Shown here piece after piece: positions 25,115 through 35,313 of a stretch of 64,000 nt of DNA (positions are counted from its first letter, which is position 1; each line of letters begins with the position of its first letter). The notes beneath the pieces are model-generated. The model made no database searches. It saw only the letters and a list, made by a program, of their open reading frames with translations, and was not told the origin of the DNA. A program made the translations under genes and the position numbers. Where the stretch lies: assembly GCA_946800325.1 (NCBI GenBank), contig OX326961.1:598655-662654 (forward strand), given 5' to 3'. The DNA comes from Luzula sylvatica. Taxonomy: Eukaryota > Streptophyta > Magnoliopsida > Poales > Juncaceae.

Positions 25115-26599
25115 GGGAAATTTTTGTATAGAGACCAAACAAGTTTGGTAATATTCAAAATGGACAACATAATTTCGAAATTTGCATAATGACACTCTCG
25201 ACATTTGAAAAGTCGAGATTTTGTAAGGTCTTAACATTTGAAATGTTGAGGAGATTTAAGCTTTTCTTAAAAATTGTTAACTGTTAATTGAATAAAATGT
25301 TCCACTTTTGAATTGTCGAACAAGAATGTTCAACTTTTGAAATGTCGAGAGGAATCTCTCCACATTTGAAATGTCGAGAATGCTGATTCAAAAGTTTTTG
25401 GAGAAATTTTCAAAAAATCCCCTATCTTTTTTGGATATTCTAAAAAACTCCCTATCTTTTTGGAAACTAAAAAAAAACTCATCTACCAAACTTTTATTTT
25501 CAAATACCCCCTATGGGGTTAAAATTAACTATGGACGGCGTTAAATATTTTTTTATGACCAAAATACCCTTCGTTTTACATATTTATTAATTAAAATAAT
25601 GTTTTTGTTATTTGTATTAATTTTTAAAAAGTCCTAATTTTTTTTTTCTTATAATAATTTTTTAAAAATAATTGTCATATGTTATAACTTATATTTATAT
25701 AATTTTACTATTTCATACTTTACATATATTTGACTTTCATAACTTTTTATTGAAAAAATAACATAAATAATAATAATATGAACAATAATATTAAAAGAAC
25801 ACCTTGCAAATATTTAAAAATCAAAATATCATGAATCTATTAAAACCATACATAAAAAAAGAACGAAAATAAAATTAAAATAGATGTTTAAAGAAATATT
25901 TTTCTTTCAGTATATTTTCAAGGTGTTTATTTTATTATTATCTGATAGTTTTTCAAGAATAATAAATGAAATATTAAAATTATACAAACACAATATTTAA
26001 TAATTTTATTTTTGTGAAATCATTATATGTTAAAAAAAATTATGAATTTTTTTAAAACTAATAAAATTAATGAAAAAATAACAAAAATATACATATGAAA
26101 ATAGAAGGGTATTTTGGTCAATTTTTTTTTAACACCATTCATAGTTAATTTTAACCTCATTGTGGGTATTTGAAAATAAAAGTTTGGTAGAGGGGATTCT
26201 TTGGAGTTTCCAAAAGGATAGGGGGTTTTTTGAAAATTTCTCAAAAAACTTTTGAATCAGCATTCTCGACATTTCAAATGTAGAGAGCTTCCTCTCGACA
26301 TTTAACAAGGGGAGCATTGTTGCTCGACAATTCAAAATTTGAGCATTTTATTCAATTAACAGTTAACAGTTATTAAGAAAAGATTAAATCTCCTCAACAT
26401 TTCAAATGTCGAGACTTTAGAAATCTATCGAATTTTCAAATGTCGAGAGTGTTATTATGTAAATTTCGAAATTATGTTGTTTATTTTGAGTAATCTATCG
26501 AATTTTCAAATGTCGAGAGTGTTATTATGTAAATTTCGAAATTATGTTGTTTATTTTGAGTATTACCAAACTTATTTGGTCTATGTACAAAATTTACGG
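25115..26599. repeat. 1.5-kb foldback (inverted repeat) with a Mutator-like element as the loop
   Basis: The left arm (about 25115-25399) and right arm (about 26243-26599) are inverted copies. Shared landmarks are GTATAGAGACCAAACAAG, ACAACATAATTTCGAAATTT, ACACTCTCGACATTTGAAA, TTGAATAAAATG and ATGCTGATTCAAAAGTTTTT. Both arms contain several CTCGACATTTGAAATGTCGAG dyads. The right arm has an extra exact 70-bp tandem duplication (26422-26491 and 26492-26561). The loop is copy B of the Mutator-like family. A transcript through it would form a long hairpin. Confidence 0.8.
25400..26242. mobile_element. Mutator-like non-autonomous element, copy B
   Basis: About 843 bp with ends GGAGAAATTTTCAAAAAA and, reversed, GAGAAATTTTCAAAAAACCCC. 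It shares its full internal order with copy A at 17140-18013, including the ACCTTGCAAATATTTAAAAA and TATTTTCAAGGTGTTTATTT segments. No direct target duplication is visible, because the flanks are inverted, not direct, repeats. Confidence 0.75.
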
Positions 26600-26927
26600 A
26601 TGCAAAAAAAGGCCAGAGAGTACATGCGTCAGGTTTCGCCACGTTGCGTCAATTTCTGCTTTGGAGGAGAAGTCGAAGAGTGCCCACAGCTCGACATCTG
26701 GCAGCTTGGCATTGGATGCTATTTCCAGGTGGGATGCGCCCCTCATAATTCCATATGTGTTGTGTAAACTGTAAATGATAACTCCGATTCCTTTATGTGA
26801 TGCTTTTGAACCTGATTTACGAAAAAGCCAGTTCAATTCAAGAATAGAACTTGACATATACAATAAAAGAAACCAATTTTTTTCATCAAAAAAAAAAATA
26901 AAAGAAACCAATTTATTAAAATTCAGA
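26600..26927. other. Intergenic, nothing recognised
   Basis: A moderately GC-balanced stretch (26590-26770) with open frames on both strands but no domain I recognise. It may be an old gene or element fragment. Confidence 0.35.
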
Positions 26928-26935
26928 ATTTCAAT

Positions 26936-27796
26936 TATGAGTGTACGTAAACCGGGTTGGACGGGTTCTTATCGAAAATACAATCCAACCCACTAAGAAC
27001 GGATTTTTATTTTTCTCACTCATGATACTTATAAAAATTTCGAAATCCAACATAACCGGGTTGGACGGGTTAGTCGGATTTTTTTTGCCGATTATATATT
27101 ATATAGATATGTATTCGATTATTCATATGTAACAAAAAAAATATTCAATACGTATTATATTTTTGATTAATTTATCAAAAAAAAAATTATAAACACAAGA
27201 ATCACAATTGAAAAATAAATCATAATTTAATTAAACCATATAATATAACAAACACTCAATTCGATGGTACCAATTGTACTTGAATTATATAATATAACAT
27301 TAATTAAGTAAATGAGAATTTTAAATTTATGTCACGTGAGGAAGTTTTATGTTGTTGGTTTGTTTATTCCAACTTCATATGCTTCTGACGTGATGAAAAT
27401 AAAAGAAAGGATTTCATCATGTTATTAACTACTAAGTTTTGTTATGAAATTGTGGTTAGTAATTTAGTGGACTTGTGGTTGTGTCTTGGTGGATTATTAA
27501 TTGAAGTGAAGAAAATTAAGTCTAATTTATGTTAAACTAATGTAGAGAATAAATGTAATAATTAATTTTCTAAAGCATTAGAGATATGAATAAGTTTTTC
27601 CTAATTAATTGAAAATTTGATAGTTTATGTGTCGGGTTGGGTTAATTCGGGTTTTTAATTTCAAATCCGCAACCCGACCCGCAAAAATCGGGTCGGTCCG
27701 GATCCCGACCAAATAATTTTGAAATCCACAAAACCGAGTTGGTCCGGGTCAGGTTGGATGGGTTGGACGGGTCGGAGAATTTTGTGTACACCCCTA
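26936..27796. mobile_element. hAT-like non-autonomous element with 8-bp target duplication (7/8)
   Basis: It starts TATGAGTGTACGTAAACC and ends, reversed, TAGGGGTGTACACAAAA. The flanks are ATTTCAAT at 26928-26935 and ATTCCAAT at 27797-27804. Subterminal zones hold repeated GGGTTGGACGGGTT and CCGACCCG motifs. TAGGGGTGT ends with an 8-bp duplication are typical of plant hAT elements. There is no transposase. Confidence 0.75.
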
Positions 27797-27804
27797 ATTC
27801 CAAT

Positions 27805-28402
27805 TTTCAAAAGAATGAAAACGCGAAGAAAAGAAGAAAAAAAAAACAGTAATTTTACCAGCTGAGAGATGGCTTTGGGGAAGGGATGGTGATGCCACTT
27901 TGTTGGGCCGAATCAACCCCCTCCTCCCGCGGGCCCGGACTTTTTTCAGGCCGAACCCACTCTTTTCCTCGGCGGGCCCTTTTTGGGCCGAACCCATCCC
28001 CCGTCTTAAGAAGTGTGAATGAATTTTATATGGAAGCTAATGCATTCTTTTCCGAATAAGTACCACAGAATTGTGATTTTCAAGAATCTAATTTTTTCAT
28101 AATTAAAAACCTTTCATGATATTACTTACCACTGCAATAAACCCCATCATTAAACCATACATAACAGATAACAGACTACTAAAAGCAACCAAAATTAAAA
28201 CTGACCATTAAACCATACAATAAACCCCAATCATAATTAAACCTAAACATCCAAAATGCAACCAATCCTATTCTTAAACATCCAAAATCCCAGTTAAACA
28301 GACAAAAAACACACCATTAACAAAACCTAAAATAAACCCAAAACTTTAAATCCTTGATCAAAATCACCAAAACACGAGACAACAATCTCAATCACACTGC
28401 TT
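27805..28402. other. Intergenic, downstream of the GeBP-like gene
   Basis: A GC-rich patch at about 27890-27990 contains GGGCCGAAC repeats; the rest is AC-rich DNA that is probably the 3' region of the minus-strand GeBP-like gene. No gene seen. Confidence 0.4.
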
Positions 28403-29329
28403 CTACTTGGACAAGAATCTCACAAACTTCGTCGTCAATTCAATTTTCCTACATCTCAAGTTACCTTCTTTCCTTTTATGTTTTTGAAAAGCGGACTCGA
28501 ATAATTCTGCAGTCGATTCATCGAGCCCCCGAAATCCATGTTGATAATACAAATCCAAACCTTGATTAATTTTGCTCAGCTCCTCGACAACCTCACTCAG
28601 ATACGGATATTTTGATACATCCTTCACCGTCACTTTCTTCTGAGTTTCTTGTTCATCTTCATCATCGCTGGAAGTTTCACCATTCTTGACCTTATGATTT
28701 GCTTTCTTCTTCTCGAAATTACCACCCCATATCTTTTGACACAAATGGAAGATAGTCCGTTCTTCGGAATCAGAGAAGCTATCCACGGCTCCCTTGTTAA
28801 TCCTTATGCGGTAATTATCTCTCAACAAACGTAGCTTGTGATACAACTGGGTCGCCTTAGCAGAAAAACTCAGTTTATCCTTTCAAGAAAACAAGATTGA
28901 CTCGAACTGCTTGCCTGTAGGATAAAATCCTTCAAAGGGAAGAAGCGGCAATACAACATTCAACAAAGTTATCTCGTCTTCATGGGTCCAAAATTTATTA
29001 ACCGGGTTTGACGCTGACGCTTTTCCATGGGAGTTGGATGCAATCTTCTTCTTCTTCATCTTCTTTTTCTCAGGCTCGAAATCAGGTTTCTTAACCGCAG
29101 AGACCATTTTGGCTGGCACTTTCTTTTCTTCCTCCTTATCTTCTTCTTCTTCAGAGGGTTCGTCCGTCTTCTCGGAGGTCTGGTCTTCTGACCCCGTCTG
29201 GGGAGGTTCAGGAATGGAAGGTTTCTGGGGAGTTCCGAGATTACGAAGGTTTGTTGACTTGGCGACTTGTTTCTCTTCCTCGTGGACTCGAGAAGGAGAA
29301 CCGATCGTTAGTTTTCGCTTGGCAGCCAT
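28403..29329 (-). pseudogene. GeBP/DUF573 transcription-factor gene with one in-frame stop
   Basis: The reading frame from ATG at 29329 runs 148 codons, meets TGA at 28885-28883 inside the DNA-binding domain, and continues in the same frame to 28403 for about 159 more codons. The first part has an acidic, Lys-rich N-terminus and NKFWTHEDEITLLNVVLP; after the stop come KDKLSFSAKATQLYHKLRLL, the SDSEERTIFHLCQKIWGG segment and a C-terminal region like that of GLABROUS1 enhancer-binding proteins. These factors are usually intronless nuclear proteins acting in trichome and cytokinin control. No intron could remove the TGA. A TATA-like CTATAAATA lies about 50 bases upstream of the ATG (29381-29389), so transcription may persist. 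The stop could be a real allele, readthrough or a sequencing error. Confidence 0.82.
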
Positions 29330-29380
29330 GGACGATCAGACGATGAGACTGGTGAAGGTGAAGTGAGAAGACTATGAGAC

Positions 29381-29389
29381 TATTTATAG
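29381..29389 (-). promoter_or_regulatory. Probable TATA box of the GeBP-like gene
   Basis: The minus strand reads CTATAAATA, followed by about 50 bases of CT-rich leader before the ATG at 29329. Position and sequence suit a plant core promoter; no RNA evidence is available. Confidence 0.45.
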
Positions 29390-29399
29390 GTAGTAAACT

Positions 29400-31640
29400 C
29401 AGAAGACACGACGAGACTAGTTCTTAGTATGTTCATTAAATATACGGTGTTAATAAAAATATATTAAATATAATGTATTCATTATTAATTAGTTTTTAAT
29501 ACGATGGATAATTAATCATCATTTATATATATTTAACAACTTATCTTTTTTTTTTAAATTATGCCACGGAATATCAAAAGACAAACTTTATTGTTTTTTT
29601 TTTTTGATCCTCTAAAAGTATACCTGAACTTTCATTGTCCCAGTTTCCAATATTTTTTTACTTTATATGCGCTTTGTGCGGTGCTTGTGTTATAAATATC
29701 GCATAAACCCGATTTATATAAAACAATAACTCTGTACAATTTTGGTGTATGTGAAACGGTTTCATTAAATTCTGTTCAACACAGACTGTTATTATTATTA
29801 ATATTAATATTAATATAAACTTTTAAGAAAGATTGAGTGTAATGTTTATTTTGGATTCCATAATTCCATGAAGCTTTTTTTTGAAAATGAAATAAATATA
29901 TTTCCAAATCTTGAACATGTCCCAACTCCCAAGTCTGGCCGAGTTGTGTTCGCTCACAAGATTTTGATAAATTTATTTATTTAAATTTAAACATAATAAA
30001 ATAATACGTGAACAGTAAATAAATATATGTAATTATAATTATAATCTACCAAATGAACTGAGATAAGAAATGAATGAAATTAAATAAAATTATCCTGAAA
30101 ATAAGGGTTGGCAATTGGCATGGCCTGATGTTTGGAAGTTGGAACGGACTTTGTAGTTTGTACCATTCCATTTGTACTAGTGCGTGACTTCTCAAATTCG
30201 CTTTTAACATATATTATTAAATCATAAATGCTATTAATTCATTTAATTCATTTAATTAAGATTATATACTCCGACAGAAAAAAATATATATAAATAAAAT
30301 TTGATATGATTTTGACCTCACTCTGCAGTCTGCCCAATCAAAAATGAAATCATTCATATTAAATAAATATATTCTCTTTTAAGCTTGCACAAATAATTTT
30401 AAATAAAAAATAACATACTTTTGAAATTATAAAATTGCAAGAGGTTGCTAGTGTAATTAAGATGGTCATACTAACGTATCATGAAAAAATTACCAGATGT
30501 AAGAATATTCATTCTTCTTTGTTTCTTTTGAATTTATGCATATTAATTCATCAAAGTTTTAATTTCTTTTTAGAATGGAATTAAATTTCGGCCCTCCAAA
30601 CTTACAAAGGTTTTTGTGGATAAAATATAACATGGCCGGCTATTACAAAAGCCTATAAAGTTGAGTATGATGTGCCCTATTTTTTTTTTTTTGGAAATGA
30701 TGAACTAAATAATGATTTTTTATGTTATTAACTTATTATATGGCAAAAGAAAAACTAAATAGATAATCATAGCTATGAGTATATGACCGGATTAGTTTAA
30801 TATCAAAGATAGTAAGATAAATTATCATCGATAATAACAATATATCAACACTAATGATACTCCCACATATTAGCAATATAAATAATATATTTTCACTGAT
30901 ATATAAATCTGAAAATAATAGATTAGTACAAAGATTATATATTAAAGTAAAAATAATATATGAACATTCGAAATAATTCGTTAGCTATAAATATGATACA
31001 GTTTATTTAACACTACTAACATATATTACCATTAAAAATGATCTAATGTATTAAAACTAAAATATCATTTAGAAGTAAAAGTAATGTATTGACGACCCGA
31101 TAAAAATAATATAATTTAGAAGTAAAAAAAATTTATTAATGACACAAAAAAGTATAGGTACCCAAATAATATACTAACATTAAAAACAGTATATCGAGTA
31201 CCTCACATTCCCTCAATGAAAAAACTAAAATTCATTATAAATTTCCATATTACCCTCCCAAAAATTATATTATCATAAATACTTGTGAAAAAATGTTGTA
31301 TATTTAATTATTAAAATTTTAACACAAATATTCTTTTTTTAGATAATATCATATTTAGTTTCTTTTTCAGGAAAAGTATTCCGTATATCTTAAAATACAT
31401 GTAAAATAAAATATTGATATAAATTTTATTTTCTGTTAATAAAATCAAGTTTTCCAAAATAGATATATAATATATTGTATGAATGCAACGCCTATTAAAC
31501 TGTATATATGATATATAATTTTATTTTCTGTTGATAAAATCAAACTTTCCAAAATCAATATATAATTTAGTTTTAACAAAAATTGATCATTGTAGACAAA
31601 TAATAAATTATCATACATATGAAGAATATTAAATGTAAGA
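29400..31640. other. Long AT-rich intergenic region
   Basis: About 2.2 kb of strongly AT-rich sequence with no open frame of note, no clear element ends and no RNA gene that I recognise. Confidence 0.5.
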
Positions 31641-31645
31641 TCCCA

Positions 31646-31761
31646 CAGTTGATTCTTACTGATTAATGACGTCTCTGAGACCAGAAGAGGGAAAGTTTTT
31701 TTTTGTGATTCGCACCTGACACTACAGGAGAATTAGACCTCACTTTCTTTAATAAAATCCA

Positions 31762-31808
<47 letters not shown>

Positions 31809-31945
31809 TTGTTTTAATTATGTTACTTGGCCTTACTGATTAATGACGTTTCTGAGACCAGAGCAGAAGAGGGAAATGTTTTTCTTGTGATTCGCACCTG
31901 ACACTAATAGGGGGATTAGACCTCACTTTCTTTAATGCACATATC
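31646..31945. repeat. Direct duplication flanking a (TAA)n microsatellite
   Basis: Two copies of a roughly 105-bp segment (about 31650-31755 and 31833-31937) share ACTGATTAATGACGT, TCTGAGACCAGA, GTGATTCGCACCTGACACTA and TTAGACCTCACTTTCTTTAA. Between them is (TAA)n at about 31763-31809. The copies differ by small insertions, so the duplication is not very recent. Confidence 0.75.
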
Positions 31946-31974
31946 ACGATAATACTGTTCCAAGTAAAATAAAG

Positions 31975-32267
31975 AAAAAAAATATACTTTTGTCCCCCAA
32001 ACATGCAACTTATCCCTCATATTAAAATCTGCACATTTTTACCTCCTGAACTTTCAAAATTAGTGCAAAATGATGAGGTGGCAAGATGACATGGATTTTT
32101 TAGGTATCCTTATATTGTGACATGGCAATTTAATCCTAACCCGATCTCTCTTCTCTTCTCTCTCAAACCCGACCCGATCTCGCCCCCTCAAGCAGCGAGA
32201 GAAGGACGAGAGGACAGCGGAGAGAAGGGAGAGGACTCGGACAGCGACAGGGAGGGAGAGAGAGCAC

Positions 32268-32324
<57 letters not shown>

Positions 32325-32570
32325 GGGTCGGGTTAGGAACTAACGGATCGGGTTAGGATTAAATTGCCATGTCACAATATAAGGATACCTAAAAAAAGCA
32401 TGTCATCTTGCCACCTCATCATTTAACGGATGATATAACACAAATCTGACGGAGGGGGCATTTTGCACAAATTTTGAAAGTTCAGGGGGTAAAAATGTGC
32501 AGATTTTAGTATTGTGGGTAAGTTGCACATTTGGAACAAGTTTGGGGGGCAAAAGTGTATTTTTTTCGAA
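31975..32570. mobile_element. Palindromic MITE-like element with (GA)n centre
   Basis: Two arms of roughly 200 bp are inverted copies: the left arm has ACTTTTGTCCCCCAAAC, TTTACCTCCTGAACTTTC, GATGAGGTGGCAAGATGACA and GACATGGCAATTTAATCC; the right arm has their reverse complements. The centre has a (GA)n run at about 32270-32322. AAAATAAA borders both ends and may be the target duplication. Non-coding. Confidence 0.6.
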
Positions 32571-32968
32571 AATAAAATCCTATTATTTGCATTCGAACTG
32601 TTTTAAGAAGATACACCTAAATGGGGACTACGTATAATAATAATAATATTATTATTATTTTTAATTATGTTACTTGGCAGTACTTTAGATATTGGAGGTT
32701 TATCACAAATTTTACTAAACATAATTCATCTTCCATAGTTTCGATTTCCTACGCTTATTTAACCATATTTTTTTGTAATTGATTTCGTGGGATTGAATTT
32801 TTCTTTTTGAGTAATCATTTGATTTGAGAGTAAGATTAATAAATTTATGCATTTTCTCATTATATGACACTGCAATTCATTTGCCTAGTCTTTATATTGT
32901 TCTACAATTTGCTTGATATAACCAAATATAACCAACATTTACATAGTATTATTTAGATTTCTTACTAA

Positions 32969-34121
32969 CAATGTTTTTAAAACCGGACCGGACATCGACC
33001 CGGCCGAGTCTCGGGTCATTGATTCAACCGGTGGGTCAACCGGTTCAATTGCCGGTTTGAAAATACAAAAAATATGATCATATTTAATAACTTAAATTTC
33101 AAATATCATGAATAATTTTTTAATATATTTCAATCCAATTATTCTACCTTACGAAAAATACGAAATTTGATACTTATTTAACATACAAAAACCAAACAAA
33201 ATAAAAATTACTTACAAATTGTATTAACTTATTATCAATTAAATCTACAAAAATAAGAATTCAGGTATACTTTTTGAGAATCTCTGAAGGAATTTCGATT
33301 GTAGCTCCTAAATGGTCTTTACTCGGCTGCACCTTTGTATAAACAACATATTAATGCGAAACAGTATGTTACAAGACAAACATATTTAAAGAGCAATAGA
33401 TTATCTAAAGGTGGAGTTAATTAATTAGAAACGACATGATGAATCACCTTGAGTCAACTGTTACCGAAATTAATTAGAAACAACATGGTGATTTCTACTG
33501 GTACTGTCCAAATTAGCACAAAAATGACAACTCCAATATTCATGGTCCACGGTTCTGATCTTGTTTGGACAGGAAATTAAGAATACAAGTGATGAAAAAG
33601 AGATCAATAAAATCGTAACAGTAATTTACCAGTAGAACCAAATTGATGGAGAAACCGTTAGAACATTGTCGAAATGCCCAAATTAACAAGAAAATTGGGG
33701 GAAATGACTTTGAATTCGCAGCTTGAGTATTGGGGAAAATTAGGGCAAATTGACGGCGAAATACAAACTAGCAAGCCTTGAATAGTTAAATAAAGACGTG
33801 TGTGAAAGAAATTTTGAGTGAATCGCACACAATCGAAATAAGTAAACACCAAAAATATATGGGGGATTTGAATTCTGAGGAAACAATCGCAGAAAAAAGG
33901 GACATGTATAATTTTGATTCTTTCAAGTTTGAAGAGAAAGAAATATAAACCGGTTTTTTCTGGGTCATCCGGTCCGAGTTTTTTTAGTAAAATCGGCCGG
34001 TTCGAGCGGAATTAGCCGGTTATTTTACATATCCGATTCATTATATGACCCAGACCTTTTTTTAACCGGGTCCGGTTTTTTCGGGTGAACCGGCCGGTCC
34101 AGGCCGGTTTTAAAAACACTG
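32969..34121. mobile_element. Non-autonomous DNA transposon with CAATGTTTTTAAAACCGG ends
   Basis: The 1,153-bp element starts CAATGTTTTTAAAACCGG and ends, reversed, CAGTGTTTTTAAAACCGG. Subterminal zones carry repeated ACCGGACCGG, CCGGTTCAA and GGCCGGTT motifs. Flanks are TTTCTTACTAA on the left and TTTCTTAGTAT on the right (9 of 11 identical), longer than the usual 8-bp hAT duplication, so the superfamily is uncertain (hAT or Mutator-like). No transposase is encoded. Confidence 0.7.
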
Positions 34122-34129
34122 TTTCTTAG

Positions 34130-34725
34130 TATTATAATTTTTACAAATAATAATAATTAAAATTCAATTATTTAAATACTAAATACATAATCCTTTTCAG
34201 TGCAATTTTCAACAGTAATATCTTCACAAATTCAAATCACGATAACATGAATACACAAGAAGGCTTAGAAATAGATGCAAAATAAGAGTGTTATAAATTT
34301 GTGAGTAACATGAATGAACTTGATTTGGGTAAATATCGAAATGAGCATTTAAGATATTTGATTTGGGTAAAAATATGTCATATTTTTTGCAAATGGCATA
34401 AAATCTTCAGTGTGCATGGGAAGTTCAGAAACATGCTTTAATTTCTACAAATATTATATCAAAATGTGAACAAATTCTTTATCAGGAACTTGAAATATAT
34501 AAATGTGGGCCTCAATTTTTTATAAAAATTCTACAATTCATTTATCTAATAAATAATGGGGAAAAATGCAAGAATATAAAATTAAGTAAATTTAAAATGC
34601 ATTGTTATACAACACATATATACCAGCTTTGATTCAAATTTATCATAGTAGTAGTACAGATGGTGTAACAACTAAGCAAAACATGTTTAGACAATAATTA
34701 TATATATTAATATTAATCAGTACAC
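34130..34725. other. 3' region of SWC4 and spacer
   Basis: AT-rich DNA between the transposon ending at 34121 and the SWC4 stop codon. No other gene is seen. Confidence 0.5.
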
Positions 34726-35271
34726 TTATTTGCGAGGTCTCTTCGACTGAGGGGGTGATGGCGGTGTTTCCACAAATCTGCCAGGGCCCTTCTTGCAAAA
34801 AAAAAAAAAGAATTCGAATAATTATAAAATTAAAAAACAAAAATACATTAATTTCGGTAATGAATATTTAAGTAGAAAGACGAAAATCAAAATAAACCTT
34901 TCGTTTCTGATCCCGTTTGCTCGTTCTTTCACCTGAAACCCAGTTTAGAAAACAAAATTATTAAAGCTGATTTGAAATTTACTTAGAATTTCTCAAATAT
35001 TAAAAAGAATAATAATGAGTTACCTCCATCAGGAACAAATGCTCGATCCACATCTCTATTAGAACGCTGTTAACATAATAAAAAAAAATATAATATAATT
35101 TACTACATGATATAAATATGATTAAATTATTGTTTAATTGAACAAAAATAAGTACCTTAGGTGTGCTTGGTCCCTGGCTCGATGTTGTATCTAAACCTTT
35201 CTGAACCTATGCCAAAAAAGGATCAATAAATTCACAAAAAAATGAGATTTAACATAAATTTGTTAAGGTTC

Positions 35272-35313
<42 letters not shown>

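Noticed and set aside
24739..25170. 143-codon open frame on the minus strand
   Set aside because: No recognisable domain or signal peptide, and it starts inside the foldback arm; judged a chance frame.
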